Positions 9,123-21,310 of a stretch of DNA of 64,000 bases are shown here, piece by piece. Source of the DNA: Heliocidaris erythrogramma (taxonomy: Eukaryota; Echinodermata; Echinoidea; Camarodonta; Echinometridae); assembly GCA_025617745.1 (NCBI GenBank), contig CM046856.1, forward strand, positions 32,234,208 to 32,298,207, written 5' to 3'. Positions within the stretch are counted from its first letter, which is position 1. Every line of letters starts with the position of its first letter. The position numbers and the translations under genes are program-made. The notes under the pieces were generated by a model. It made no database searches, was not told the origin of the DNA, and saw only the letters and a list, made by a program, of their open reading frames with translations.

Positions 9123-12100
9123 TATATCTATTCCTTTGTATTTAAGCCTCGTACTAATCGTTAGAATTTCATTAATAGTTGGTTCATTATTTTGGTTTTG
9201 TATGGATAAAAGAGCACTAAGTGAATCACTAAATATAACAACACCCGTGTAAATGTCCATATTTTCTACCCATTCGAGGGCTAGAAGAATAGCAATCAAT
9301 TCAGCCCTGTAAGACGAAGTGAAATTAGTCAATCTCTTCCCTCGATGTCTTGAAAAGTATTGTACATAAAAGGCAGATGAACTTACTCTTTTATCAGGTG
9401 ATTTGGATCCGTCAGTGTATATGTGCAATTGACTTATCCATTTGGTGTGTATTAATTCAAGGCTCTGTTGTTGTAATTGCATGGGATGGTCTGTTTTCTT
9501 TAATTGTAAGTTTAATTCAGTAGATATGATTGGTGGACAGAATAACCATGGGGGGGGGGGAACAGAAGGACTAAGTTTTTCGATAATTTCTTGTCCCATC
9601 TTACTCTGTAACCTGTATCCAAAAGGTTTACAAACACATTTGCCTTTTAGGTATTCAAATTGCCAGCATGGTTCTATATGACTTACCAGTGGGTGATTAA
9701 AATTTCTCTCAATACTTTGTCTGTACTTGCTAGATAACAATTGTCTTCTCAGGTCTAGAGGTAGTTCCCCCATTTCAACCTGTAAAGAACTCAAAGAGGT
9801 TAACGGGAGACACCCCGCACATATCATAAGAGCTTGATATTGCACAGATCTTTTTGGTAGTTTCAGCTGCACTATCATATGCTTGGCAACCGTAGTCCAG
9901 AAGAGATCTAATAAGTGCTCGATAAACAATTAGAAGGGATTTTGATGAACTTCCCCATTTTGTTCCTGTCAAACTACGTAATATGTTTAGTTTTCGTTTA
10001 CATCTTGTAGCTACATTTTCTATATGAGAGTGCCAGGTCAATTTGCTATCAAATAAAATTCCTAAAAAACGGTGAGACGGTTTATATGTTAAAATATTCC
10101 CTTCCAAGTTCAATACTGGTTGAGGAATGTTTGAACTTTTCGTGAATAATACAGGTACAGTTTTCTCATTTGAGAGTTTAAAACCCCAGTCTTTAAACCA
10201 AGAGGATAATCTATCCAAATAAGATTGGATTTTCAATCCAATTATATCAACATGTTTACTAGACGTCCATATTGCACAGTCGTCTGCATACATAGATATT
10301 GTTACGTCTGGGTCTGTTGGAATGTCCCTCATCGTCACATTATAGAGGAGGGGGCTCAAAACACTACCTTGAGGTAAACCGTTATGCATTTTGTATGTGC
10401 TTGATTCTGTATCTAAGATTCTTACTTGAAAAGTACGTTCTGTTAGGTATTCACGTAAATAATTGTACATCCTTCCTTGTATACCACAATGAAATAGTTT
10501 AAATAAAATTCCTTCGACCCACAGGCTATCGTAGGCCTTTTCAACATCCAAAAACACTACCAACGTATGCTCACAACAATTAATACTCTTTTGAATGTCA
10601 TTCTCCAGGAGAACAATATTGTCAGTGGAACTACGCCCTTTTCTAAACCCACTCAAGAAATTAGGCAATAAATTATTTTTTTCTATGTACCATTGTAATC
10701 TGTCATTGGTCATACGCTCAATAATTTTTGCAAAACATGACAGGAGAGATATCGGTCTGTAAGAAGTTCAATTTTTAGAATCCTTACCAGTTTTAAGAAT
10801 TGGAACCAATATGGAATGTTTTAGAGGACGTGGAATATTTCCAGTTTCCCATATTTCATTAATAATTTGTAACATAGTGTTTTTAGCTCTCTCGGGCATA
10901 TTTCCATAGACAATATATGGAATATTGTCCTTTCCTGGCACCGTGGTGCGTTTGGAGGTTTTAACAGCCTTTTCGAGTTCATACATCGAAAAATTTTGGT
11001 TAATCACATGGTCTCTTAAGAAAGGACAATTTTCCGTTCTTGTCAGGATTGTTTTAAGGGTTGCTTCTTTATTTCTCAGTCCCAAAGATTGGAAAAATTT
11101 ACCCAGGGCTTCTGTTTTCTCTTGGGTTGATATAATGTCCTGTCCGTTTTCAACCAATATAGACATATTTTTAGATTCCTTTGTTGATACTCCATTTAAG
11201 CGTTTTATACAAGCCCAAATTTTTGACTCCGGCATATACCTGTCAAGTCTTTTGCAAAAAGCCTGCCAGTATTCCCTTTCCGCTAGACGGAGGACTCGCT
11301 GAGCTTCCGCTTTCTTCTTCTTAAACTCATCTATTGCTTCAAAAGTGAATTCTCTTTTCAATTTGTTACTGAGTCTATTTCTTTCTTTTATTTTATGAGA
11401 ACATTCTTTGTTCCACCATGGAACTGGATTCCTTTCTATATTTCTTTTTTTTGGAATCACTTCCCTAATACATATTTTCAAGTATTTAATAAATGATTCA
11501 TAAGATTTACTAACATCTGCCTCTGTAAGGATTGAACTTTCATCCAGGATATCATTGCATTTATCTGCGAACTTGGCCCAATTAAAATTCTTAAAAGAAA
11601 ATCGTTCCTCATCTATATTTTTCACATTAATATCTTTATATGGTGCGTCTTTCTTTCCTGGTTGAATTTCAATATGTATGGGAGAATGATCACTACCAAA
11701 GGAATTATTCAAAACTTTCCATGAAGCCCTACCTGCCAAGATTGGTGAGGAGATAGTTAATTCTAAATGTGAAAGTTTACCAGAGTAAGGGTCCATCATT
11801 GTACCTGTTTTATCATTTAACACAACCAGATTATATTTATTTAAAAATTGTTCCACTGCGTGGCCATTACTGTCCACTTTCTCGCTTCCCCACAATGGAC
11901 TATGTGCATTAAAGTCCCCTGTGATTATTATCTTATCTCTTTCATTTACAAACTTTAATAATTCTTTTAAAATAAATTCATTTAATTTCTTACATGGATT
12001 GTCAAAATTGATTATAGATATTTTTTCGTTGCCTGCATAAACATTAACTTGTTGTACTTCTAAACTTGGATTGTCAAAAGGGCCTTCATAAGGTACCCCT

Positions 12101-12348
12101 TGATGTATATAAATGGCACATCCCCCTCTGCGTTGTCCATCTCTATTTTTTGAGACACAAGTATATTCGGGGATTATAAAAGAACTATAGTCATGAAACC
12201 AAGTTTCCTGGATACATAGTAAATCATATTTTTCAATTTGATTCAGGTGATAAGAAAGCTCTTGGCCGTGCCCTAATAGCCCCTGGGCGTTCCATTGGAG
12301 TATGGAAAAAAGGGTCATTATGGCAAGGTTAGAGGCCATCTTCTTGTA

Positions 12349-14279
12349 TTATTCGGCATTTTTGTTGAAATCGCTCAAAAGCTGGCATAACGATGACCTT
12401 GATTGCTTCCGGGGTTTTCCATGTGAAGAGGAAACCCCTGGATCTGGGAGATCCCTTGAGGTGGTAGGTTCTGTATTTTGATCAGATGCCATATCGACTT
12501 CAATGTGTTGGGGGTGTTTTCCTTGCGTACTTTGACTAGGTATTTGGCTAGTATTTTGTATCTTAGGTTTTGGGTTGGGTTGTTTTGCTCTAGAATCTTC
12601 AATTACCGGTTTTTTACTTTGCTGTGTCATCCAAATTTGAGACGCCTCTGCATATGTCATTTTTTGGGTGATTTTAATCTCCTGAACTTGTTTTGCCCTG
12701 ATTGCTTGTTCGCAACCTTGAAACGCACCAGAGTGGTCCCCTCCACAATTGGGGCATTTGGGTGATTCTTTATTTGGGCATTCTGCAAAAGTGTGGTGCT
12801 CACCGCATCTAACGCATCTCATTTTTGATTTGCATATGTCGGCCGTGTGCCCATATCGTTGACACTGAAAGCATCTCTTGATTTGGGGGACATACAGCTT
12901 AACCGGGAAGATCTGAAAACATAGATGTATATTGTCAGGAAGGTCTTTCCTATTGAATGTCAGTATTACACTTCTCATGGGTATGTAGGTCGATTGACCT
13001 TCACCAACTTCCTCTACCTGACCAATATTCCTCTTGTCTTTTTTCATGATTCTCCTAACTGCTGTAACATTCTGGAATTTTAGCTCTTGAGGTAACTCTT
13101 CTTCTGTAATTTCAAGAGGGACTCCGTATATGACTCCCTTGATCCCTATCCTACTTTCAGTAACCTTAACAGATATGTTGTCTATTAAAGGGAAATTAAC
13201 CTCAGCGTATGAATTAGCTTATTTTGAATGGTGTAGTATATGCCTCTTATTTGATACATGCAATTTCATGTAAAAACACAGGATATAGATATAAATCACT
13301 ATTTTCCAGCCAAGTTATCGTCTGCTAGCAATAATAAGGGGGCTGCCATTACTTTATGTGTACACGAACATATTTTTCATCCCAAGTAAAATTTCCTTCA
13401 TCGTTAACTTGTAATTGATTTTTAGAGGACAAATATATATTAGATAAAGTCACATATTCTGAAATGTAAGTTTAGTTTTATATATTTTTTAAAAGGTCTT
13501 AATTTGTTCATAAAAAATATACTTCATAAAAAATATACGTCAAGGACGGAGAATTGACGTCAAGGACGGAGACAATCGTAACAATACCAAAACAAAGCGA
13601 GGAATCTGCTTTACAGGATGGCTATTAGAACTCATGGGTCGTCAATTATCTAGGCCCATGGCCAATAACAATCGTAATACAATCAGAACAAAGCGACGTA
13701 TCTGTTGTAAAGGTCGGCTATTATCAATGCATATGGTACCTAATGATCCGTGTCATGCACAAAATGGCAGCCTCCATGGAAAGACGTAGCAGACAATAGG
13801 TGCATCTAGAATATCACGTGGGGTTAATTGTCCTTTAATTGGATCTGTAATATCGCCCTCTTTTGTTTGACATTCATACATTTTACCAATAGTCCTGAAC
13901 TAATAGGTTTTACCAATTCTACCGGTTGATTGTTGCATGCTTCTCTAATAACTTTCGAAATTTTCAGTGGGTTGAGGTTTTTCAAATTCTTCTTCCTGTC
14001 TATGGGTGCTATAAATAGCTTATAATCAGTAGGCCTAGATCTATCCAGTGCTTGTCTAGGAGTACGATAAACAGTACTAGCGTTGTCAGAGTCTGAACTT
14101 GAAGCCGAATCATTTTGACTAAGATTTTCTATCTGATATTCTAAGCTTTCTTGTCTTTTCCTTTTTTCAGGCTGATGGTAAGTACCTTTTTTGCGGACGG
14201 ATTTTTGTTTTACTACCCACTGATGTTCTTCCCCATCACTTACAGTTGGCTCGGGTTCTGAGGCAGAACCCGGAGCCAT
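12349..14279 (-). pseudogene. LINE ORF1, gag-like with CCHC knuckles (broken)
   Basis: The first part (14279-13824) starts MAPGSASEPEP and is acidic, then basic. The second part (about 13213-12349) continues ...VNFPLIDNISVKVT and carries three tandem zinc knuckles, CFQCQRYGHTADIC, CVRCGEHHTFAEC and CPNCGGDHSGAFQGC, then a Gln/Pro/Ser-rich tail. This is the nucleic-acid-binding ORF1 protein typical of I- and R1-like LINEs, which coats the RNA. About 600 bp of unrelated DNA separates the two parts, so the ORF is disrupted. Confidence 0.75.
13217..13818. mobile_element. Roughly 600-bp insertion in LINE ORF1
   Basis: The LINE protein reading stops at about 13824 and resumes at about 13213. The intervening AT-rich DNA has no long ORF but contains short direct repeats (ACGTCAAGGACGGAGA twice near 13538-13572; CAATCGTAA...CAAAGCGA twice). 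Ends and target duplication were not resolved, so the class is unknown. Confidence 0.5.
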
Positions 14280-14530
14280 GACTGGCTGTACTGGGCTGGC
14301 GGGAAATTTGAATTACAGGTTGTGTTAGTAGGGACCGTGCAAACTACAAGTTGAGTGCTGGGTGCTTAAAAGCCCACAAAATGTCTTCTTACTCAAATAA
14401 TGTTCCAATTTGGTCTGCAATTGATGCTTCCTAGAATCAAAAGGAAAATCCAGACTTGTAGAAACTGTAAAATTCTGGTAATTTCAAGTTAGATCCGAAG
14501 ATTTCAGGAGCAGCTGTGTAACCCAGCGGG

Positions 14531-15705
14531 TATCCGTCAATTCTTTATTGGCAAGTCTATGGTGTCTTCGAAACGGGCCGAGGCGGGGCGGGCAAGAACG
14601 GCCGGAACGACGGAATGAAAAAAGGGTACTTCGGAACGGTTTTCTCTCTTCTTTTTCTCAACAAGAAAAAATTTGCTTTGGAACGGAAATTTTAATGTAA
14701 AAATGGGGGTCTTTTGGGCGGCACATACCCACCGCACACTATAATCTGAGTGCCCCCCCCCCCCTCCCGGGGAGTTCACATTAATAAGGTTTTTTTATCA
14801 TATAGCGTAACGGCTATCTGAAAAGGGCGATAGATTCATGGGTGCATAATTTCGTCCTATTTTACACCTATGTTCAATCATTGATTACACCAATGACATT
14901 TTCCTCATTTGGTGGTTTTTATCTATTACATTCACAAACAAAATTAATTATGAACTGCACTTTTATCTAAATAGTTGTAAGATATTTACCTGTATACATA
15001 TGTCCTTGAGTACTAATAATCATGCAATAAACGGCAATGCATAGAAGGAGATGGCACCGCCCAGCATTTGGGCCTACGCCACCGGACATGGTTGCGTGAA
15101 GTACTGGCCAAGGCTTTCGCGACATTTTTAATCCTGCATGTTATAGATTCACTCTCCAATTTCAAGAAAAGATCCTAGGTATATTCCTATTTTTATCACC
15201 AGATTGTACTGGGAGTCACAGTCACAGGTACCCAAAAGGGAAACATCCACCAATTGACCACAATTGAATCAGGGGAGGTGGAAGAGACCTTGTTGAATGA
15301 TGCTCCACCAGGGCTGATCAACGTATCTCATCGAGATCATGCTGAAGATCAAAATGTGATCCTTCGGAGGAAACCGGCAATGCCCCAAACGCAAAAAGCT
15401 GTAATGCAGGGGTCACACTAGTCCAATGCCTGGACTGTCTCCGTGTATCGCGCGATTGCAATCCTTTTACCCTCAGCGCTAACACAATAGCCAGTCCTTT
15501 ATCCCACCGATCTCCACCCTTCGACGGGTTTTTGGGATCGCGCGATTAGTAGAGTCGCGCTCTGTGTGGGATATGAGTGTAGAATTAAAGAGCAGCGAAG
15601 AACGAGCTCCATACGCAACGAGCTATATAGATATCAAAAAATTGTTCATTAAAACTGTACATTCACTTTCTGTGTTGTCGATTTATGAATTTAAGCATCA
15701 TGGAT
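14531..15705. other. Intergenic DNA with repeat fragments
   Basis: 14531-14780 reads like a MITE fragment ending in a C tract and CCCTCCCGGGGAG, similar to the right end of the element at 56228. 15470-15600 is a second, inverted copy of the repeat at 5185-5295 (ATATGAGTGTAG, AGAGTCGCGCTCTG). Nothing coding is recognised. Confidence 0.45.
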
Positions 15706-15738
15706 GTCGATCCAGGGGGGATGGGGTAGGCCTATATA

Positions 15739-15751
15739 CCCCCCCCCCCCC

Positions 15752-15780
<29 letters not shown>
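15739..15780. repeat. Poly-C/poly-A tract
   Basis: About 12 C residues are followed by about 29 A residues, just after GGATGTCGATCCAGGGGGG, which resembles the end of the hAT-type MITEs in this window. Confidence 0.7.
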
Positions 15781-15783
<3 letters not shown>

Positions 15784-15839
15784 GGTCGGGTGGATGGCCT
15801 GTGTTTATCATCCCCCTAATAATTTTGGATTAAATATGT

Positions 15840-16230
15840 AAGAATTATGATACATTAACTTAACACTAATAATCATCCAAACTCATGTTTGATCTTCAAA
15901 TATCACAATATTTTATGATTAGAAGTAAGGAAATAAGAAATTCCATCATTTCAATGCGAAACTATCGAAGAAAATTCGTTAGCTCGCATTGGTGAGAAAG
16001 AAAAAAGGGGGATGAAGAAAACGCATAACCCTTACGGATTATGCGCCCCCAAATCCGTATTCATTTAGAAATCTAATTTTTTAAGGTTTGAAATTCGAAA
16101 AATTTCCAAAGCTCTGTACTTCGCTCCCTCTAATAATTATTTTCTTTCAGGGTCTCGTAATTTCGCACCCCCAATAGGCCTATATAGTTCTTAAATAGCT
16201 TAAAGGGTTAAAAATTGGAAAAAATAAAGA
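15840..16230. other. AT-rich DNA, no gene seen
   Basis: No exon or bounded repeat recognised. The text GCGCCCCCAAATCC and GTTAGCTCGC near 15970-16050 recalls interiors of the large CAGGCCCGT elements but is too short to assign. Confidence 0.4.
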
Positions 16231-16284
16231 TGTGACACTACGGCCCTTCAAGTGCCCAAAACAATTACAAAGTTATGTGAGCGA

Positions 16285-16590
16285 AGTTTTGTATATAGTG
16301 GCCCCAAGGTACGGAACAAACTTCCATGTCAGATGCGCCCCAGTGCATCCGTGGAGTTGTTTAAGAAATGTCTTAAAACATACCTATTTAATAATTAATT
16401 TGTATTGGGCATCCATTTATGTACACGTTTCTAGGCTGTTAATGTTTTGGCTATAATCATCTATGTATGTTATATTACAGTAAAAGTTGTTAGTATTAAT
16501 TGATTTATATAATTTGTAAAGCGCTTTGATCGGTTTGAATTGGATAATGGCGCTATAAAAGAAACAATTTATTATTATTTATTTATTAAT
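16285..16590 (+). pseudogene. LINE 3' end (CR1/L2/Jockey-type), truncated
   Basis: The translation shows the common C-terminus of these RTs: VAPR(YG)N then, after a one-base shift near 16318, KLPCQMRPSASVELFKKC and LKTYLFNN with a stop at about 16398. The 3' untranslated part ends GGATAATGGCGCTATAAAAG followed by ATT/TTA repeats. Everything upstream is missing (5' truncation). Compare WNSLPPEI near the C-terminus of the intact LINE at 58411. Confidence 0.65.
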
Positions 16591-16959
16591 TGCTTTGCTC
16601 CCTATATCATGTAAGTTTCATAATGACTCCTGCTAAATATTGCGCCCCAATATAGGATAAAGTATATAAAACAGCATTTGCAAAGGTTCTCAACTTTAGG
16701 TAGCCTTGCTGAATTTCGTGACTCTTTCGCAAGCCTATTTAGGGTTTTCGTTAGTTTTGCTCCTGATTATAGAAGTGAGTGAATAGAAAACCCTTTAGCA
16801 ATGTATACAATTCGAGCTTTTCTACCGCTCAATTGCGGTGGTCAATTGCAAAATTTCCTGGATAAAATGCACAAGAAATTGGCAATGCGTTATTTAGGGT
16901 TAAAAATTGAAAAATTTACCGCTCGGTTGCTTTGCTCCCTCGCTAACGTTGATAAGTTT

Positions 16960-17062
16960 GGGCACTCGGGGGGGGGGGGGGGGGGACTTTATTTTTTGCC
17001 CCGGGCGCCGCATAATCCCTAGATACGCCACTGGCTACGTTCCCTCGCCGGTCACCCCCCCC
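16960..17062. mobile_element. hAT-type MITE end with G and C tracts
   Basis: On the minus strand CAGTGGCGTATCTAGGG begins near 17034 and runs toward a G/C tract at 16969-16985. A separate C tract follows at about 17057-17074. The other end was not identified. Confidence 0.4.
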
Positions 17063-17281
17063 CCCCCCCCCCTCCCGCCAATCGTGAACACGGATCGATA
17101 CCCCTGCTGCGCATCGTAAACATTCAAATGCCAAAACATCTCTAAATCTTTCCCATTTACTGTGGCGGCATCAGACTTCGACGTCAAAGAATCAAAGCAG
17201 TTTATTAATTCAATTGTACATCCTTTATGGTCTGTCAGGTGTTTGCATTAATTATCGTTAGTTGAGACTTCATCGTTTGAA

Positions 17282-17406
17282 CATGGGCGTCAATCTTCAC
17301 AGGAATTCTATTCAAGTGGGGGGGGGGGGGCACACCTGGATGCAACAATAGGGTGTTCCCCCCCCCCCCCACTTGAATAGAATTCCTGTGAGGATTGACG
17401 CCCCTG
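17282..17406. mobile_element. 125-bp hAT-type MITE with perfect 8-bp duplication
   Basis: Both halves are inverted copies (GGGCGTCAATCTTCACAGG on the left, CCTGTGAGGATTGACGCCCC on the right), each with a run of 12-14 G or C toward the centre. The flanks 17274-17281 and 17407-17414 are both CGTTTGAA, an exact 8-bp target duplication as made by hAT transposases. Confidence 0.85.
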
Positions 17407-17872
17407 CGTTTGAACCTCCTGGATTTGGGTATCCGCAAACTATTTATCATTATAACAGAATATCCTCCATCGTACGTATCCATGGTAATGCATTAAAACA
17501 TAATTTGATTTGTTTTCTCGTTTGGAAGAATGTTTTCGAAGAGCGCATATTTGTCATTTTTTCTGTGGCGGCATCGAAGTTCGCTTCAAATGGAAGCTGT
17601 TTGATATGATTCCATCTGTTTGAACCTCCCTGGTTATACAACGATCTATCATCTGGTATTGTGGCATTTTTGTTCAAAAAAACTAGGCGTTTTCTCAATA
17701 AATTAGTCGTGGGCACAATGAATGATCTTCTCATTCTTTCATGCCAGATGATCTAGTTTGTCCTTTATTGATGACAAGGCTAGGCATAAGTCAAATGAAC
17801 AAAGTACAGTGGCCCTGCCCCACTTTTACGCGATACACTTTTAGGTGATCTCAAGATCCACTTATACATGTA

Positions 17873-18462
17873 CTAGGTGTTAAACAAATTACAGTCGACA
17901 CTTTTGATCATTAATAACTCAATCATTATACTTCTTGAGATTTTTACATTGTACAGATGAAGGATGTAAAACTTATTGGGAGCATGTTTCATGACATTTC
18001 TCTCAACATTTTTCTTTAAATATTGATCTGAATGTTGATTAAATTTTGAAAAATTGAGGCCACAAAATCTGTATGTATCATCAATTAATTTAGAATACAA
18101 CAATTGCCTTTGAGCATTGCAGTTGATATTCCAGAACATCTTTTTAATCCAGAGTCATGAATCATGACTGATACGGGATAGCAAAAGGTGAGCAGAAATG
18201 ACAGTTGCAACACACAATGGCAATATGTGTTTTGAACTAATTACTGATGCACACAGATTTTGCGGCCTTGATTTTTCAAAAAGTGTCAAATCTAATTAAA
18301 TATTCAGATCAATAGTTTAAGAAGAGTATTCAGAGATATGTCATGAAACATGCTCCAATTAAAGTTTAAATCCTTCTACTTTACAAACCTCAGTCTGATA
18401 CGAAGTATATTTTTTTAGTTATTAACGATCAAAAGTGTCCACCGCTTTTTTTTAACACCCAG
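17873..18462. mobile_element. TA-flanked MITE with long inverted repeats
   Basis: Ends CTAGGTGTTAAA and TTTAACACCCAG are inverted repeats, and TA flanks both sides (17871-17872, 18463-18464). Inner blocks are also mirrored (GACACTTTTGATCATTAATAA; GGAGCATGTTTCATGACAT), so the inverted repeats cover most of the 590 bp. No transposase is encoded. Tc1/mariner-type by its TA duplication. Confidence 0.75.
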
Positions 18463-19182
18463 TACAAGTTTATCTGAAGACAAGCTTGTACTACACATTA
18501 CTACACACAATACATGACTTTTGAATACAATTATTTTACAAAGATAATGACATAATGATACAATGTACAAACAAAAGTTCTATAAAAACAATGTACATGT
18601 GTAGAATATAACCAACTAATAAACGCAATGTATGCATAGATTGTGTACAGTGATGTAATATGTAATAGTCTATTTACAAGCTACAATGTAAACAAACAGG
18701 CCGTTTCACTATCCTACCGCTACGAGTACGTATGGGTCCAACTCTAGTTGTATTACCAGAAAATCCTGAGGTATTTTCTTTTTCTGTTTTTTGAGAAAAT
18801 TGAAACATAATAAGGCGTGTAAATCTAGCTAAATTCTTCAACTGAGAAGTGTCCCTAGTATCAAATAGTTCTGTCATGTGCAAAGCACTCGGAAGCCTGG
18901 TCCTATATGTAAAAAACTTTTTTGGCAAATATAAACGTCTCTCCTTTTCAAAAAAGGACCAACAAAAATATAGTGAAATTCATCACCTATATCAGTATTT
19001 AGGCAGAGAGGGCACTGCATGTCACTATGTGGTGTGACCGCATCAAATCGTCCCTTGTTTACAGGTAGTTTATCTACACCGAAACTTACAGAGAGTAAAA
19101 GCATCAGTTTTATTTAGGGTGAGTAAATAACTTTCAAATACATGGCTGTCTTTAAATAATCTATAATAAATAACTTTCAAAT

Positions 19183-21210
19183 CAGGCCCGTAACTAGGGG
19201 GGGGGGGGGGTTCAGGGGGTTCGAACGAACCCCCCCCCCTAAAAAAAAAAGAAGCGAGGGGAGAGATGATGGAAAGGGGAAAATAAAGTGATAAAATATC
19301 GGTCTTTCCGTCTATTTAATACATTTTATTTTGATTTTGTCCCGTAACTTCCTAATCTCGCACATCTATAATTAATCAATGTCGTCTTTCACCATTCATT
19401 TTCGAATTTTGTACATTATGCCATGTTGCAATCGATTTTCTTTCAAAGTGTCATTCAAACGATTATTCAAATTCGTTTGTAGTATCGCCCCCAAACTGGC
19501 GAGCAGAAATCTGCTTCAACAACAACAACAAAAATAATCATTAGGCGAAAAAAATTATCCAAAGTGACATCAGAATAGTGAGTTTTAGGTTAAATAATTA
19601 AAAACATTTACATACCAACTGGCTTCGATAGGGGAGAGGCGCACAAGGGGGTCACGTGAAAGGGGAGAGAGAGGAAGGAAAGTGGAAAATAATGTGAGAT
19701 AATAACTTTTCCAGCCGGGTTTCCTTCAGTTTGAACACTTGCTATTGTCCTCTATCTTAATAATAAAGCGTAGACAATATACGTCTTTGGTTATTCATTT
19801 TCGGAATTTATTGTTCATTGCTATTCGACTTTGTCAAAGACTGAAACAGTATAGAGAGTTATTCAAATCTCACCCGCTCGTATAAGGTCTTGTCTATGTG
19901 ACGAATTTGAATGACAATTTCTTGAAATCGACTTCCCAAAGATGGATTTGATGATAAAATTTTGCAACGGATTGCCAGGTCGGACGAATTCGAATAAAAT
20001 CTGACGAAAATGAATGAGATATGGAAAAGAGAGAGGGGTATTTAATGTGTCTGTTCACTTTAAAATGAAAAATTGTCCCGCTCTCAAATTGCATGGAGTA
20101 CTCCTGGCGGACCCGGTCTAGTCATTCATGGTCCTCTAATACAGCCTGTTCAACCGGAGTGCCATGAGAGTATTTTATAAAACATCGACTTCTTGGAAAC
20201 TCTAATCAGAAATAACAAGATGCCCCAATATAACACTTGGGGTGTTTTGAAAACATTTGGGAGATAGTAAAGTGCGTTTTAGTCGCTCGCTTCGCTCATT
20301 CACAAAACTCTGAAACGAGATAGTTTCAGGCAGCGAGAATATTTCCATAGTATATGTTATTGTAATATGTCCATGAATATTCAATGTTATGACAATTTTC
20401 GGGAACGTCACCGCCTTAACGCCACCGCGCCCAGAAATTAGGGTTACCTTACTTTCTATATTGAAATGAGCAACAAATTAAAGTGCATTTTTCTTCGCTC
20501 ACTTCGCTCGCTCGCAAATCTTAGAAATGAGATAGTTTCAGGCAGCGAGGTCCATGAATATTTCCATAGGATGTTATTGCAATATTCAGGCACGTCGTTG
20601 CCCTATCGCCATGACGCCCGAATACTTGTTATGTCCACTTTCTTTATTGAAATGCGCTACAGCAAAGTCAGTGACTTTTCCTCGCTCGCTTCGATCGCTC
20701 ACAAACCTTATAAACGAGATGTTTCATGCAGCGAGGTCCCTAAATATTCAATGTTATGACAATTTTCGGCACGTCACTGCCCTATCGCCATGGCGCCCAG
20801 ATATTAGGGTTGATTTTCTATAAAAGAACAACAGCAAAGTGCCCCCCCCCCCCCCCGTTCGCTTCACTTCCTAAAACTTTATTAATATGAATGATTCCTG
20901 CATGTGGCAGCTAGATGACCGGAGATATAGCTTTACATTTCACCTATTGGTGACTAATGAAATAAAATTTTGCCATTTAAAAGTACATTTTTATTTTTCT
21001 CTCGCTCGCTTTGCTCGCTCGCAGTATTTGGAATCCAACACAGTGGTAGTATGTGTTCAGGCTTCACATTTGACCCACCCCCTGTCAAATTCTGACTACG
21101 CTCATGCCCATATCCTTGACCCGACACCCCTACTCGGTCGCTTCGCTCCCTCAGAAAGGTCCACTTTTTCCAATGTTGAACCCCCCGCAAAAATCCTAGT
21201 TACGGGCCTG
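19183..21210. mobile_element. 2.0-kb non-autonomous element, CAGGCCCGTAACTAGG termini
   Basis: The terminal inverted repeats CAGGCCCGTAACTAGG / CCTAGTTACGGGCCTG are exact. CAAAT flanks both sides (19178-19182, 21211-21215), and joining the flanks recreates the undisturbed sequence seen in the neighbouring copy at 19121-19167, so CAAAT is the target duplication. The interior has G and C tracts and degenerate tandem repeats, and no transposase. The termini resemble the element at 37239-39124. Likely hAT-related, although 5 bp is short for hAT. Confidence 0.75.
20270..20880. repeat. Degenerate tandem repeat, about 190-210 bp unit
   Basis: Three to four units share a TCGCTCGCTTCGCTC-type run, GAGATAGTTTCAGGCAGCGAG (about 20317, 20530, 20717), AATATTCAATGTTATGACA and GGCACGTCACTGCCCTATCGCCATG. 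The GCTCGCTTCGCTCGC motif recurs near 21003 and in the element at 37.2-39.1 kb. Confidence 0.65.
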
Positions 21211-21310
21211 CAAATACATAGTTGTCTTTAAATAATCTATATATTTTTTATTTCCAACGTTTGCTGGACATACATGTTGCTTTGTTATTAAATGATGTGG
21301 CTGCATTGCC

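Larger units (their letters stand above)
7741..12339 (-). pseudogene. LINE ORF2: endonuclease, RT, RNase H (broken)
   Basis: Starts at the ATG at 12339, 9 nt after the ORF1 stop. APE endonuclease signatures are visible in order: QWNAQGL, QETWF, GDFNAHSPLWGS and SDHSPI. The reverse transcriptase has FLDVEKAYDSLW, GLPQGSVLSPLLYN and the catalytic YADD (about 10273-10293). RNase H shows TDGSKS, AELIAI, FSDSLSAL and, beyond an insertion, WIPGHCGITGNEIVD. A C-terminal C-x2-C-x7-H-x4-C follows. Lesions: TGA at 10768-10770 inside the RT, a one-base frameshift in an A run near 9860, a frameshift near 8108, and the Tc1-like insertion at 8308-9122. Otherwise the frame is open for about 1,250 codons, so decay is recent. 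Family function (target-primed reverse transcription) is established knowledge. Confidence 0.85.
7400..14530 (-). mobile_element. I/Nimb-type LINE with RNase H, nearly full length
   Basis: Minus-strand order: a 5' leader (14530-14280), ORF1 with three CCHC zinc knuckles, a 9-nt gap, ORF2 with APE-type endonuclease, reverse transcriptase, RNase H and a C-terminal CCHC, then a 3' untranslated region below 7741. The ends of the element are not sharply defined. RNase H plus a gag-like zinc-knuckle ORF1 points to the I superfamily (I, Nimb, Outcast, LOA). It carries two insertions (8308-9122, about 13217-13818), one nonsense codon and at least two frameshifts, so it cannot move on its own. Confidence 0.75.
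18668..21310 (-). pseudogene. LINE C-terminal fragment, split by an insertion
   Basis: The minus strand reads, with several frameshifts, RLFKD(N/S)..VFESYLL, a cysteine-rich block CPLCLNTDIGDEFHYIF, PKKFFTYRTRLPSALHM and the tail TRSGRIVKRP. The CxxC...GDExHYxF block is the C-terminal zinc-finger-like region of many non-LTR reverse transcriptases. A 47-bp segment (about 19121-19167) is tandemly duplicated, and the second copy is cut by the element at 19183-21210. RT and endonuclease domains are absent. Confidence 0.65.

Noticed and set aside
9442-12765. Plus-strand ORFs opposite the LINE
   Set aside because: They lie antisense to a strongly supported RT/endonuclease frame and have no motif.
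14537-14779. 80-codon minus-strand ORF starting with a Gly run
   Set aside because: The Gly run comes from a C tract; it looks like repeat sequence with MITE-type end, not a gene.
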